A DNA stretch of 64,000 nt from an uncultured Arthrobacter sp. (GTDB taxonomy: Bacteria; Actinomycetota; Actinomycetes; Actinomycetales; Micrococcaceae): positions 302,461-366,460 of the forward strand of contig NZ_CANLSZ010000004.1 of NCBI RefSeq assembly GCF_947493765.1, written 5' to 3'. Position numbers and translations under genes: made by a program. The notes under the pieces were generated by a model. That model did not search any database. It saw nothing but the letters and a program-made list of their open reading frames with translations, and was not told the DNA's origin. Positions within the stretch are counted from its first letter, which is position 1, and each line of letters starts with the position of its first letter. Positions 7,351-19,110 of the stretch are shown in pieces.

Positions 7351-8196
7351 TCAGTCCGTCGCCGCGCGCGTGATGGAGTCCCACAGGGAGTCGGCCCAGG
7401 GCAGCTCGGCGGGTTCGGCCGCCGACCCCTCACCGGTGCCGTCCTCGATCCCCGCACCACCCTTGACGAGATAGCGGGTCTCACCCGGCATAACGAGGAA
7501 GATGCGCTCCCTCGCCTGCTGCTTGACGAACGCCGGATCGTCCCACCGGGCCAGCTCGGACCGGTGCTCCTCCTGTGCCTGCTCCTGGACGGCGATATCG
7601 GCCCGGAGTGCGTCCACCTCCGCCTGCTGCTGGACGTAGCGGCTGACGGACGGAGCGAGGAGGACGATGACGGCGACCAGGACGACGGCGAGGGCGAGCA
7701 GCCGGCCGGAGAAGGCCTTCGCCGGGATGGGGGTCGCCTCCTCCGCCGGCTGGATGGGCGATTCCACCCGACGGGAGCCCAGCCTGCCGCGGCGGATGCC
7801 TCCTGCCAGCTGGGCCCGTTCCGCCGCCCGCTCCTCCGGGGCGGAGCCCTGGCGTGGGCCGCGCGGAGTCGCTTCATCGGGCGTCCCGCCCGCCGCGTGC
7901 CCGGGGGCCGGGCTCCACCCGCCGGCGCGGGGGCCCTTGGTGGCCGAGGGGCCGGGCGAGCGCTGCGTGGAGGGTTTGCGCGGTGACGGGGCGTGCTTGT
8001 TCTTCGTCGCCGAGGGGCCGGCGCCACGCCCCGGGGTGGAGGCGCGGGGGCCCTGGTCGGGTGACCGGGGCGCGGGCCGGCGCGCTCCGTCGGCTGCCGG
8101 GTCGGCACCGGGGGGCTGGCCGGGCCCGTGTGCCGGCCGACCGCCTGCCGGCGACGGCCGTCCAGCCCGCGGCACGTTGGGGCGCCGTGCAGTCAT
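7351..8196 (-). CDS. FtsB/DivIC-like septum formation initiator with long disordered N-terminus
   Basis: Divisome component (281 aa). One transmembrane helix (about residues 165-183) is followed by a short coiled coil (186-215) and the family ending WDDPAFVKQQARERIFLVMPG. DivIC/FtsB proteins bridge FtsL and FtsQ/DivIB at the septum and have a short cytoplasmic N-terminus. Here about 160 Pro/Gly/Lys/Arg-rich residues precede the helix and should be cytoplasmic and disordered. Start ATG 8196 has a GGAG. It sits between eno and DUF501. Confidence 0.85.
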   Translation of the reverse strand: MTARRPNVPRAGRPSPAGGRPAHGPGQPPGADPAADGARRPAPRSPDQGPRASTPGRGAGPSATKNKHAPSPRKPSTQRSPGPSATKGPRAGGWSPAPGHAAGGTPDEATPRGPRQGSAPEERAAERAQLAGGIRRGRLGSRRVESPIQPAEEATPIPAKAFSGRLLALAVVLVAVIVLLAPSVSRYVQQQAEVDALRADIAVQEQAQEEHRSELARWDDPAFVKQQARERIFLVMPGETRYLVKGGAGIEDGTGEGSAAEPAELPWADSLWDSITRAATD

Positions 8197-8284
8197 GAAG
8201 CTCCTCGTCGATGATGCGTCGCGACGGGCGCCGTCCGGAGCCCGTCCACCGAGGGTATCCGGACGGCGGGGCGCCCGCCGAACC

Positions 8285-10491
<2,207 letters not shown>

Positions 10492-10501
10492 CGCTCCCCC
10501 G

Positions 10502-11680
10502 TCAGGACCCGGCGTCGGGCGCTCCGCCCGACGCGCCGGCCGCCGCGGCGTCGAAGCCGGACGCGATGTGCGCTGCCAGGGCCTCACGGTCCTCGAGCGG
10601 GAGGAACGCGGCGTCGACCGCGTTGAGCGTGAGCTCGAGCAGGTCGCCGAGATCGTAGTCGAACGTGTCGACGAGCAGCTCGAACTCCCCGGTCAGCGTC
10701 ACCCCGCTCATCAGGCGGTTGTCGGTGTTCACCGTGACCTTGAAGCCGAGCTGGTAGAGCAGGTCGAACGGGTGTGCGTCGATGCTCGAGCCGAAGGCCT
10801 CGATGGCCCCGGTCTGCAGGTTCGACGACGGGCACAGCTCGAGCGGGATGCCGCGGTCGCGGACCCAGGACGCCAGGCGCCCGAGTTCGGCGATCCCCAC
10901 TTCCTGGCCGTCGGTCTGTTCCTCGTCCGTGGACTCCTCGATCCGGATGTCCTCGGCGATCCGCACGCCGTGGCCGAGCCGCAGGGCCCGCCCGGCGACG
11001 AGTGCGTCCTGGATGCTCTCCAGGCCCGCGGCCTCGCCCGCGTGGACGGTGACGGGGAACTGCTCGGAGGCGAGGAAGGTGAAGGCGTCGGCGAAGCGGG
11101 AGGGGAGGAAGCCGTTCTCCGCTCCGGCGATGTCGAAGCCGACGGCGCCCCGATCGCGGTGCCGGACGGCGAGCTCGGCGATCTCCTGGCCCCGGTCGGC
11201 GTGGCGCATGGCCGTGATGAGCTGGCCCACCTGGATGATGCGCCCGGCGGCGATCGCCGCCGCGGCACCCGCGTCGAGGCCCTCCTGGACGGCCTCGACG
11301 GCCTCGTCCAGCGAGAGGCCCTGCGCCGTGTGCTGCTCGGGTGCCCAGCGCACCTCGCCGTACACGACGCCATCGAGTGCGAGGTCCTCGACGAACTCCC
11401 GGGCCACCCGGATGAGCCCCTCGCGGGTCTGCATGACGGCGATCGTGTGGTCGAAGGTCTCGAGGTAGCGCTCGAGGGAGCCGGAGTCCGCGGATTCCCG
11501 GAACCAGGCGCCGAGCGCCTCGGCGTCGCCGGCCGGGAGGTCGTGGCCGATCGCGGCGGCGAGCTCCAGGATGGTGGCCGGTCTCAGCCCGCCATCGAGG
11601 TGGTCGTGGAGCGAGATCTTGGGCAGGGTGCGGATGTCGATGGCGGCGCCGGAAGCGGCCTCGTGCTGGGTCTGGGTCAC
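10502..11680 (-). CDS. add: Adenosine deaminase
   Basis: Converts (deoxy)adenosine to (deoxy)inosine (392 aa from this start). The Zn ligands HDH are in SLHDHLDGG. Further motifs are HAGEA, LELCPSSN and NTDNRLMSG. The gene is last in the salvage run after deoA, whose stop is 16 nt upstream. Two GTG starts lie 9 nt apart (11689 and 11680). The second is preferred because TAGGGT lies 7 nt before it, the local leaderless pattern, and GGGCAGG is also nearby. It may thus be transcribed both from the operon and from its own promoter. Confidence 0.93.
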   Translation of the reverse strand: MTQTQHEAASGAAIDIRTLPKISLHDHLDGGLRPATILELAAAIGHDLPAGDAEALGAWFRESADSGSLERYLETFDHTIAVMQTREGLIRVAREFVEDLALDGVVYGEVRWAPEQHTAQGLSLDEAVEAVQEGLDAGAAAAIAAGRIIQVGQLITAMRHADRGQEIAELAVRHRDRGAVGFDIAGAENGFLPSRFADAFTFLASEQFPVTVHAGEAAGLESIQDALVAGRALRLGHGVRIAEDIRIEESTDEEQTDGQEVGIAELGRLASWVRDRGIPLELCPSSNLQTGAIEAFGSSIDAHPFDLLYQLGFKVTVNTDNRLMSGVTLTGEFELLVDTFDYDLGDLLELTLNAVDAAFLPLEDREALAAHIASGFDAAAAGASGGAPDAGS

Positions 11681-11696
11681 CCTGCCCACCCTACGC

Positions 11697-12983
11697 CTAC
11701 TCGATGCGGTCGATGATGAGCTGCTGCGCCGGCCGCGAGGTCTCGGGGGCGATCACGACGGCGTCCGCGAGGGCCTCCCGCGCGCGGTCGAACTTCTCCG
11801 GGGTGTCGGTCAGCAGCGTCATGAGCGGCTCACCGGCACGGACACGGGCCCCGGGCTTCGCGTGCATCCGCACACCGGCCCCGGCCTGCACCCGGTCCTC
11901 CTTGCGGGCCCGCCCTGCGCCCAGCCGCCAGGCGGCCACACCCACGGCGAGGGCGTCGAGCTCCACGAGGACGCCGTCGGCGGGTGCCAGGATCACCTCG
12001 GACTCCCGCGCCACCGGCAGTGCCGCACGCGGGTCACCGCCCTGTGCCTCGATCATCGCGTTCCACACGTCCATGGCGCGGCCGTCTCGCAGGGCTGCCG
12101 CGGGGTCGGCGTCACGCACGCCGGCGGCGGTGAGCATCTCCTCGGCGAGGCGCACCGTGAGCTCGACGACGTCGGCCGGGCCGCCGCCGGCGAGGACCTC
12201 GACGGACTCCTCCACCTCGATGGCGTTCCCCGCGGTGAGACCGAGCGGGGTGCTCATGCCGGTCAGCAGCGCCACGGTGTTGACACCGGCGTCCTTCCCG
12301 AGGGCCACCATGGTCTCCGCGAGCTCGCGCGCCTGGTCCACGTCCTTCATGAACGCGCCGCTGCCCACCTTGACGTCGAGGACGAGCGAACCGGTCCCCT
12401 CGGCGATCTTCTTGCTCATGATCGAGGAGGCGATCAGCGGGATGGCCTCCACCGTGCCCGTGACGTCGCGCAGCGCGTAGAGCTTCTTGTCGGCCGGTGC
12501 CAGGCCGGTCCCGGCGGCGCAGATGACGGCGCCCACCTCGGCGAGCTGGCGCAGCATGTCCTCGTTGCTCAGGTGCGCCTGCCAGCCCGGGATGGACTCC
12601 AGCTTGTCCAGCGTGCCGCCCGTGTGGCCGAGGCCGCGGCCCGAGAGCTGCGGCACGGCGACGCCGAACACGGCCACGAGCGGTGCCAGCGGCAGGGTGA
12701 TCTTGTCACCGACGCCACCGGTGGAGTGCTTGTCGCTCGTGGGGCGGTCCAGGGAGGAGAAGTCCATGCGCTCCCCGGAGGCGATCATGGCGGCCGTCCA
12801 GCGGGAGATCTCCGCGCGGTCCATCCCGTTGAGCAGGATCGCCATGTTCAGGGCGGCCATCTGCTCGTCCGCGATCTCGCCGCGCGTGTAGGCGTCGATG
12901 GTCCAGTCGATCTGCTCCGGCGAGAGAGTCCCGCGATCGCGCTTGGTACGGATGATGTCGACGGCGTCGAAGGCTTCAGTCAT
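11697..12983 (-). CDS. deoA: Thymidine phosphorylase
   Basis: Phosphorolysis of (deoxy)pyrimidine nucleosides to base and (deoxy)ribose-1-phosphate (428 aa). It carries the phosphate-binding KHSTGGVGDK and the family signature SGRGLGHTGGTLDKLE. Start ATG 12983 is preceded by AAGGACC. It is followed closely by add and preceded by cdd across a 139-nt G-rich gap (12984-13122), in which I see only GGTGG-type sequence repetition. With cdd and add it completes nucleoside breakdown after uptake by the BMP-type importer upstream. Confidence 0.95.
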   Translation of the reverse strand: MTEAFDAVDIIRTKRDRGTLSPEQIDWTIDAYTRGEIADEQMAALNMAILLNGMDRAEISRWTAAMIASGERMDFSSLDRPTSDKHSTGGVGDKITLPLAPLVAVFGVAVPQLSGRGLGHTGGTLDKLESIPGWQAHLSNEDMLRQLAEVGAVICAAGTGLAPADKKLYALRDVTGTVEAIPLIASSIMSKKIAEGTGSLVLDVKVGSGAFMKDVDQARELAETMVALGKDAGVNTVALLTGMSTPLGLTAGNAIEVEESVEVLAGGGPADVVELTVRLAEEMLTAAGVRDADPAAALRDGRAMDVWNAMIEAQGGDPRAALPVARESEVILAPADGVLVELDALAVGVAAWRLGAGRARKEDRVQAGAGVRMHAKPGARVRAGEPLMTLLTDTPEKFDRAREALADAVVIAPETSRPAQQLIIDRIE

Positions 12984-13122
12984 GGGAGGTCCTTGGCTTG
13001 GTGGGTCGGTTCCCCGCGGGGAGCCGGAGGTCGAAAGAATGGAAAATGGTGGCCGGTGGTGCGGCCGGTGGTGCACCCGGTGGGGCGGGCGGGGTGGTCG
13101 CCTGTGGTGCGGCAGGCGCGGC

Positions 13123-13518
13123 TCAGCCGAGATGCTGCGGACCGAAGGCGTCCGGGAGCACCTCGTCCATGGTGCGCACCCCGCTGACGGTCATGAGCAC
13201 CATGTCCGGCGCCCTGAACTCGTACAGGAGCTGGCGGCAGCGCCCGCACGGCATGAGGGTGTTGCCCTCGCCGTCCACGCAGCTGAACGCCCTGATGCGT
13301 CCGCCGCCGCTCATCGCGAGCGCGCTGACGAGGGCGCACTCGGCGCAGAGGGTGAGCCCGTAGGAGGCGTTCTCCACGTTGCAGCCGGAGACGATCCGGC
13401 CGTCCTCGAGCAGTGCCGCCGCTCCCACGGGGAACTTCGAGTAGGGCACGTACGCGTTGGCCATCGCGTCCCGTGCGGTCGCGGCGAGGCGGTCCCAGGG
13501 GATGTCCTGCTCCGTCAT
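13123..13518 (-). CDS. cdd: Cytidine deaminase
   Basis: Deaminates cytidine and deoxycytidine (131 aa, the usual length of tetrameric Cdd). Catalytic CAE appears in LTLCAECALV, and the second Zn motif is PCGRCRQLL. N-terminal PYSKFPVGAA and GCNVENASYG are typical. ATG 13518 has AGGAG at good distance. It begins 8 nt after the stop of the last permease gene, so uptake and salvage are transcribed together. Confidence 0.95.
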   Translation of the reverse strand: MTEQDIPWDRLAATARDAMANAYVPYSKFPVGAAALLEDGRIVSGCNVENASYGLTLCAECALVSALAMSGGGRIRAFSCVDGEGNTLMPCGRCRQLLYEFRAPDMVLMTVSGVRTMDEVLPDAFGPQHLG

Positions 13519-13526
13519 TCCAGCTC

Positions 13527-14813
13527 CTAGCCCTTGATGTACGGGATGCCGCTGGCCCCCGGTGCCCGTGAGCGTCCCACCAGCCCGGCGACCGCGAAGA
13601 CGGTCACCACGTAGGGCAGCATGCGCAGGAACTGGTCGGGCACGGGAGTACCGAGAAGGCTCAGCACGTTGGACAGATTGGTGGCGAAGCCGAAGAGCAG
13701 CGCCGCGAAGAACGCGCCGATCGGGTTCCACCGGCCGAAGATGAGCGCCGCGAGGGCGATGTAGCCCTGGCCCGCCGTCATGTCCTTGCCGAAGCCGGAG
13801 ACGGCCACGAGCGTGAAGAAGGAGCCGCCCACACCCGCGACCACGCCGGCGAGGAGCACGTTCATGAAGCGCCGCCGGTTCACGTTGACGCCGAGCGTGT
13901 CGGCTGCCTTCGGGTGCTCGCCCACCGCGCGGGTGCGGAGCCCCCACCGCGAGTGGTAGAGGGCCACGTAGACCACCGCGACGGCGACGTACATGAGGTA
14001 GCCCACGACGGTCTGCTCGAAGAGGATGGGACCGATGATCGGGATGTCCGCGAGGAAGGGGATCCTGATCACCGGCAGGCGCGGCGGCGAGTTCCACCGC
14101 TGCGAATCCTCACTGAGCACGGCCGAGAAGAGGAAGCCGGTGAGCCCCGAGACCAGCACGTTCAGCACGACGCCGACGATCACCTGGTTCACCACGTACC
14201 GGATGCTGAAGACGGCCAGGACGAGCGAGACGAGCACACCCGCCGCGGCCGCGGCGACGAGTCCGACGACGGCGCTGCCCGAGAGCGAGGCCGCGACCGC
14301 GGCCGCGAACGCACCGAACAACAGCTGGCCCTCGATCGCGATGTTGACGACGCCGGAGCGCTCGCAGAGCACGCCCGAGAGCGAGCCGAAGATCAGCGGC
14401 ACCGCCAGGGTCACGGAGCCCGCGAGGAGCCCGTAGAGGGCCACGTTCGGCGTGCGCGCGCTGCCCACCACCCACGTCAGGAACGCGATGAAGAAGAGGA
14501 CCGCGAAGACCGCCGGCACCCAGGTGGGCGTCCTGACCCCGGCCCTGGTGCGTCCGACGGCCAGGACGGCGAGGGCGAGCATGACGAGCGTGCAGACCCA
14601 CCCGATGATCGGTGCGGAGACCACGATCGCAGGGAGGACGATCGCGTCGTCCGCCTCCGAGAGCCTGAAGGTCACGCTGTTGCCCGGCGCACCGAGCGCG
14701 AAGACGACGAGGCAGAACAGGGCGACCACGGAGAGGATGATCGGGTTCTTCCAGCTGCGCACCCCAGAGGTGCCGGCGCCCGTCGCTGTGGCGGTGGTGG
14801 TTGCTGTGCTCAT
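13527..14813 (-). CDS. Nucleoside ABC transporter permease, second subunit (BPD_transp_2 family)
   Basis: Integral membrane permease (428 aa) with about nine to ten hydrophobic helices. It is of the BMP-type nucleoside importer family (YufQ/NupQ-like). The cytoplasmic coupling segment includes GEHPKAADTLGVNVNRRRF. The start overlaps the previous permease stop (ATGA). A long continuous frame joining this gene to its neighbour is an artefact of high GC content. Partner of the permease just upstream, the double ATPase and the BMP lipoprotein. Confidence 0.9.
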   Translation of the reverse strand: MSTATTTATATGAGTSGVRSWKNPIILSVVALFCLVVFALGAPGNSVTFRLSEADDAIVLPAIVVSAPIIGWVCTLVMLALAVLAVGRTRAGVRTPTWVPAVFAVLFFIAFLTWVVGSARTPNVALYGLLAGSVTLAVPLIFGSLSGVLCERSGVVNIAIEGQLLFGAFAAAVAASLSGSAVVGLVAAAAAGVLVSLVLAVFSIRYVVNQVIVGVVLNVLVSGLTGFLFSAVLSEDSQRWNSPPRLPVIRIPFLADIPIIGPILFEQTVVGYLMYVAVAVVYVALYHSRWGLRTRAVGEHPKAADTLGVNVNRRRFMNVLLAGVVAGVGGSFFTLVAVSGFGKDMTAGQGYIALAALIFGRWNPIGAFFAALLFGFATNLSNVLSLLGTPVPDQFLRMLPYVVTVFAVAGLVGRSRAPGASGIPYIKG

Positions 14814-16096
14814 GCTGCTGCTCCGGTCGAGACTGGCGTGCGGGGGGTGCTGCCCCTGCCCGCGGCACCGGGTACCGGGAGGCGGAACAGCGCGCGGACG
14901 AGCGGCGGTGCCGCGATGAACAGGACGATCAGCGACTGCACCACCAGGACGATGTCGATGCTCGTCCCGGTGGAGGCCTGCATGGTGACGCCACCGGCGC
15001 GGAAGGCCCCGAACAGGATGCCCGCCGCGAAGGTTCCCCAGGGCGAGGAACGCCCGAGGAGCGCGACGGTGATCGCGTCGAAGCCGAAGCTCGCGGCGAC
15101 CCCGGAGGTCAGGACCTGCTCCGTCCCGGACACCTGCGCCACGCCGGCCAGTCCCGCGAGTGCTCCCGCGATCGCCATCGCGAGGATGTAGCCCTTGCTG
15201 ACGCTGATGCCCGCGGTGCGCGCCGCGCTGGGGTTGGCGCCGACGGCCCGGAGCTCGAAGCCGACCGTGGAGCGGTTCAGCAGCCACCACACGAAGACGG
15301 TGGCCACCACGGCGACCACGAAACCCCAGTGCAGGCGGAACGCCGGCCCGAGGAGCAGCGGGTAGACGGCGGTGTCGTCCAGCTGCGGACTGATCGGGTT
15401 CGTGGAGCCGGGGCGCTGGAAGGCCGGGGTGCTCAGGAAGTACAGCACGAGGTTCGTGGCGATGTAGTTGAACATGATGGTCAGGATGACCTCGTGGGCA
15501 CCGGTCCGGGCCTTGAGGAGGCCTACGAGTCCTGCCCAGACGGCCCCTCCGACCATGCCCGCGAGCACGACGAGCAGCAGGTGGAGCCCGGCGGGGAGGT
15601 GCAGGGTGAAGCCCACCCAGGCGGCGAACGTGGCTCCGATGAGGATCTGGCCCTGCGCGCCGATGTTGAACAGGCCGGCCCGGAACGCCAGGGCCACACC
15701 CAGGCCCGCGCAGATCAGCGGGGTCGCCACGGTGAGGGTCTGGGTGAGGGGATAGATCACGCTCGTGAAAGTCGTGCCCCTGACATTGATGACAGACCCC
15801 TGGAACAGCGCGATGTACGCGTTGGACGCCGCCGACCAGGCGGCCCCCAGGGTATCCTGGGGGCGGGTGAAGAAGTAGGACGACGCGCGTCCGACGGCGG
15901 GATCGGTCACCGCGATCAGCAGGCCGCCGAGGATCAGGGACAGCACCACGGACAGGAAGGCGACGAGCGCGTTCCCGGTCATGATGCGCTGCAGGAGGGT
16001 CTGCTCGGAAGTAGGGGCCTCCGGTCCGGTCGTGGCGGTGGGCGCTGTCGAAGCTTCGGGACCCGGGGGCACCTGGTTCTCCTCCTGCGGGCTCAC
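14810..16096 (-). CDS. Nucleoside ABC transporter permease, first subunit (BPD_transp_2 family)
   Basis: Second membrane subunit of the importer (428 aa, YufP/NupP-like), predicted with ten or so helices. The coupling loop is visible as GANPSAARTAGISVSKGYI. About 40 N-terminal residues are Pro/Glu/Thr-rich and cytoplasmic. Start GTG 16096 overlaps the ATPase stop (GTGA) and is preceded by GAAGGAGG. Its length matches the partner permease. Confidence 0.9.
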   Translation of the reverse strand: MSPQEENQVPPGPEASTAPTATTGPEAPTSEQTLLQRIMTGNALVAFLSVVLSLILGGLLIAVTDPAVGRASSYFFTRPQDTLGAAWSAASNAYIALFQGSVINVRGTTFTSVIYPLTQTLTVATPLICAGLGVALAFRAGLFNIGAQGQILIGATFAAWVGFTLHLPAGLHLLLVVLAGMVGGAVWAGLVGLLKARTGAHEVILTIMFNYIATNLVLYFLSTPAFQRPGSTNPISPQLDDTAVYPLLLGPAFRLHWGFVVAVVATVFVWWLLNRSTVGFELRAVGANPSAARTAGISVSKGYILAMAIAGALAGLAGVAQVSGTEQVLTSGVAASFGFDAITVALLGRSSPWGTFAAGILFGAFRAGGVTMQASTGTSIDIVLVVQSLIVLFIAAPPLVRALFRLPVPGAAGRGSTPRTPVSTGAAA

Positions 16097-17637
16097 AGGT
16101 CTCCTCCTTCAATGTCGTCGGCCTGGGCGAGTGCCTCGTCGGCGGGCATGCCGGCCATCATGAGGCCGAGGACGTCGCGCGAGACCGTGCCGGGCACGAT
16201 CCCCATGAAGCGTCCGCGGTAGAGCACGGCGATGCGATCGGCGAGCTCCAGGACCTCGTCGAGCTCCGTGGAGACGATGATGACGGGGGTTCCGCCGTCC
16301 CGCTCCGCGACGATGCGCCGGTGCAGGAACTCGATGGACCCCACGTCCACGCCGCGGGTGGGCTGCGAGGCGATGAACAGCTTGAGGGGGCGCGAGAGTT
16401 CCCGTGCCATGACGACCTTCTGCTGGTTGCCGCCCGAGAGCGTGCCGGCGGCGGACGACGCCGACTGCGTGCGGATGTCGAACTCCTCGATCTTCTCCTC
16501 GGCGTTCGTCCTGATCGCTGCCGGGGACATGGACAGTCCCCGGGCGAACGCGGCGTCGTCGTACCGGTTCAGCACGAGGTTCTCCGCGACCGTGAAGCTG
16601 CCCACGAGACCCTCGACGCTGCGGTCCTCGGGCACGAAGCCGACACCGGCGCGGATGATGTCCTTGACGCTGCGGCCCACGAGCTCCACACCGTCCAGGG
16701 TGATCGACCCGCTCACGTGGTCCTGCAGGCCGAGGATCGCCTCGGTGAGCTCCGTCTGCCCGTTGCCCTGGACGCCGGCGACGGCGAGGATCTCGCCTCG
16801 CGACACCTCGAAGCTGAGCCCGTCCACCACGCGCTGGCCGTTCGCTGCCTGGACCACCAGCTCATGGACGCGGAAGCTCGCCTCCCCGGGGGTGGCCGGC
16901 GCCTTGTCGAGGGTCAGGCTCACGGAGCGCCCCACCATGAGGGAGGCGAGTTCCGTGGTGGAGGCGCTGGGCTCCGCGGTCCCCACCACCTTGCCGCGAC
17001 GGATCACGGTGATGACGTCGGAGACGGCCTTGACCTCGCGCAGCTTGTGGGAGATGAAGACGATCGACTTCCCGTCGGCCGTCAGCTGTCCCATGATGCC
17101 GAGGAGCTCGTCGGTCTCCCTGGGGGTCAGCACGGCCGTCGGTTCGTCCAGGATCAGCACCTCGGCGTCGCGCACCAGCGCCTTGATGATCTCGACGCGC
17201 TGCTGCACGCCCACGGGCAGATCCTCCACGACCGCGTCGGGGTCCACGTCGAACCCGTACTGGTCGGAGATCTCCCGGATGCGCTCCCGCGTCCGCGAGA
17301 GGTTCAGCAGGCCTCCGGCCTTGGTGGTCTCGTTCCCGAGGGCCACGTTCTCCGCGACGGTGAAGACCGGCACGAGCATGAAGTGCTGGTGCACCATGCC
17401 GATACCCGCCGCCATGGCGTCCGCCGGGCCCTTGAAGACCACGGGCTCGTCATCGACGCGGATCTCGCCCTCGGTCGGGTCGTACAGACCGTAGAGCACG
17501 TTCATGAGGGTGGACTTCCCCGCCCCGTTCTCCCCGAGGAGACTGTGGACCTGCCCCGGCTCCACGACGAGATCGATGTGGTCGTTGGCGACGAGCGAGC
17601 CGAAGCGCTTCGTGATGCCGATCAGTTCGAGTTTCAC
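16093..17637 (-). CDS. Nucleoside ABC transporter ATPase with two ABC domains
   Basis: Cytoplasmic double ATPase (514 aa) of the sugar/nucleoside class. The first domain has a canonical Walker A (GENGAGKST, residues 35-43) but a degenerate signature (PVGVQQRVEI). The second has a divergent P-loop (GVQGNGQTE) and a good signature (LSGGNQQKV), the asymmetry normal for this family. It is the motor of the importer with the two permeases. A hairpin in the 146-nt gap before it may lower its expression relative to the binding protein. Confidence 0.92.
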   Translation of the reverse strand: MKLELIGITKRFGSLVANDHIDLVVEPGQVHSLLGENGAGKSTLMNVLYGLYDPTEGEIRVDDEPVVFKGPADAMAAGIGMVHQHFMLVPVFTVAENVALGNETTKAGGLLNLSRTRERIREISDQYGFDVDPDAVVEDLPVGVQQRVEIIKALVRDAEVLILDEPTAVLTPRETDELLGIMGQLTADGKSIVFISHKLREVKAVSDVITVIRRGKVVGTAEPSASTTELASLMVGRSVSLTLDKAPATPGEASFRVHELVVQAANGQRVVDGLSFEVSRGEILAVAGVQGNGQTELTEAILGLQDHVSGSITLDGVELVGRSVKDIIRAGVGFVPEDRSVEGLVGSFTVAENLVLNRYDDAAFARGLSMSPAAIRTNAEEKIEEFDIRTQSASSAAGTLSGGNQQKVVMARELSRPLKLFIASQPTRGVDVGSIEFLHRRIVAERDGGTPVIIVSTELDEVLELADRIAVLYRGRFMGIVPGTVSRDVLGLMMAGMPADEALAQADDIEGGDL

Positions 17638-17720
17638 AACTCAGCCAGCCTGTTCTGTCGTCTGTGATGGTTCTCCGCCACTGCGCGCGCCGCAGTGCTC
17701 GCACGCGCGCACCGCGGGCG

Positions 17721-17769
17721 CAGAACCGCCTTCGTCCCTGCAGGACCCCGCGGGACGAAGGCGGCTCTG
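17721..17769 (-). terminator. Hairpin between the BMP binding protein and its ATPase (attenuating terminator)
   Basis: An 18-nt stem with one mismatch (17721-17738 with 17752-17769) and a 13-nt loop, without a clear T tract. Within an operon it would let part of the transcripts stop after the abundant binding protein or protect its 3' end. Confidence 0.65.
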
Positions 17770-17783
17770 TGCTGTGTGCCGGG

Positions 17784-18890
17784 CTACTCCGGGCTGGCGT
17801 CCGAGCCGACCGTGATCTCGCCGGAGACGATCTTCTCCTGCAGGTCGTCGAGCGTCGACTGCAGGTCGTCCGGGACGTTGGCCTCCTGGTCGTGGAACGG
17901 GGCCAGTGCCACGCCGCCGTTCTCCAGGGTGCCCACGTACGGGGAGTTGTCGAACTCGCCGTCGACGTCGGTGCTGATGACGTCCTCGACGGCGTCGCCC
18001 ATGAGCTTCATGACGGAGGTGAGGATGAACTCCTCCCCCTTGCCGGCCGTCTCGTAGCCGTCCGAGTCGACCCAGACCGCCTTGACGTCCTTGCCGCCGG
18101 CGTTGGCCTCGATGACGGCGTCCAGCGTACCGGAGCCCACCGGGCCGGCGACGGGCATGATGATGTCCGCGCCCTCGTTGATGAAGTTCTGGGTGTTCGT
18201 CTTGCCGGCGGCTGCGTCCTCGAAGTTGCCCACGAAGGTGCCGTTCTGGCTCTCCTTGTTCCAGCCGAGCAGCTCGACGTCGCCGCCGGTCTCCTCATTG
18301 AAGTAGGTGACGCCCTCGGCGAAGCCGTCCATGAAGATGGTCACGGTGGGGATGTTGACGCCGCCGAAGGTGGCCACCTTGCCCGTCTCGCTCGTCGCCG
18401 CGGCGGCGTAGCCCGCCAGGAAGGCCGCCTGGGCCGTGTCGTAGATGATGGGCTTGACGTTGGGCAGGTCGATCGAGTTGTCGTCGACGATCGCGAAGTT
18501 GGTCTCGGTGTTCGCCTCGGCGGTCGACTTCGTGGTGTCGGCGAGCAGGAAGCCGACCGTGACGATCAGGTCGCAGCCATCCTGCACCATCGCGTCGACG
18601 TTGGGGCCGAAGTCGGTCTGGGCCTGCGACTCCGCCTCGTTGGTCTCGATGCCGAGATCGGTCTTGGCCTTCTGCAGGCCCTCGTAGCTCGACTGGTTGA
18701 ACGAGCGGTCGTCGAACCCACCCGAGTCGGAGACGATGCAGCCGAGGTAGTCGGCGTTCGCGTCGTTCGAACCAGCGGAGGAATCCTCCGCGGGCGGCGC
18801 ACCGCAGCCGGACAGGACGAGGGCCGATGCGCCGAGCACGGCGGCTGACAGGCCGGTTCCGCGCGAGAACCTGCGCAGTGAGTTCTTCAA
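17784..18890 (-). CDS. BMP family nucleoside-binding lipoprotein
   Basis: Lipid-anchored receptor of the nucleoside importer (368 aa; BmpA/PnrA/NupN type). Signal peptide with lipobox LSGC, Cys at residue 29. The body shows PnrA-like features: DSGGFDDRSFNQSS near the start of the domain and GCDLIVTVGF. It heads the operon of binding protein, ATPase, two permeases, cdd, deoA and add. The SD is GGAGG with a somewhat long spacing to ATG 18890. The 220 nt upstream (18891-19110) should hold the operon promoter; TAGGAT is a possible -10 but no convincing -35 is seen. Confidence 0.92.
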   Translation of the reverse strand: MKNSLRRFSRGTGLSAAVLGASALVLSGCGAPPAEDSSAGSNDANADYLGCIVSDSGGFDDRSFNQSSYEGLQKAKTDLGIETNEAESQAQTDFGPNVDAMVQDGCDLIVTVGFLLADTTKSTAEANTETNFAIVDDNSIDLPNVKPIIYDTAQAAFLAGYAAAATSETGKVATFGGVNIPTVTIFMDGFAEGVTYFNEETGGDVELLGWNKESQNGTFVGNFEDAAAGKTNTQNFINEGADIIMPVAGPVGSGTLDAVIEANAGGKDVKAVWVDSDGYETAGKGEEFILTSVMKLMGDAVEDVISTDVDGEFDNSPYVGTLENGGVALAPFHDQEANVPDDLQSTLDDLQEKIVSGEITVGSDASPE

Positions 18891-19110
18891 AATGCCTCCA
18901 GGAAAAAGAAGTACGCCACGGGGACGAATACCAGTGAGTGTCCATCACGGGTCGCTATTGATCCGAGGCTCTGTTTTCACTGAGAGACCGTGGCGCCGCG
19001 ACAGCGTCGATGCAGCACGTATGCGATCATCCTAAGGCTATGGTGACGTGGAACACGACACGGCCACCGACGGACCCCGGATCGTTCAGGATTCGTTATG
19101 CGTCCGTCCC

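Noticed and set aside
13527-16112. An 861-aa continuous minus-strand frame
   Set aside because: It reads the downstream permease only after running out of frame through the upstream permease gene. Two separate 428-aa permeases with ATGA overlap explain the region.
18891-19110. Purine riboswitch ahead of the nucleoside operon
   Set aside because: No three-way-junction pattern with the conserved purine-aptamer loops is visible.
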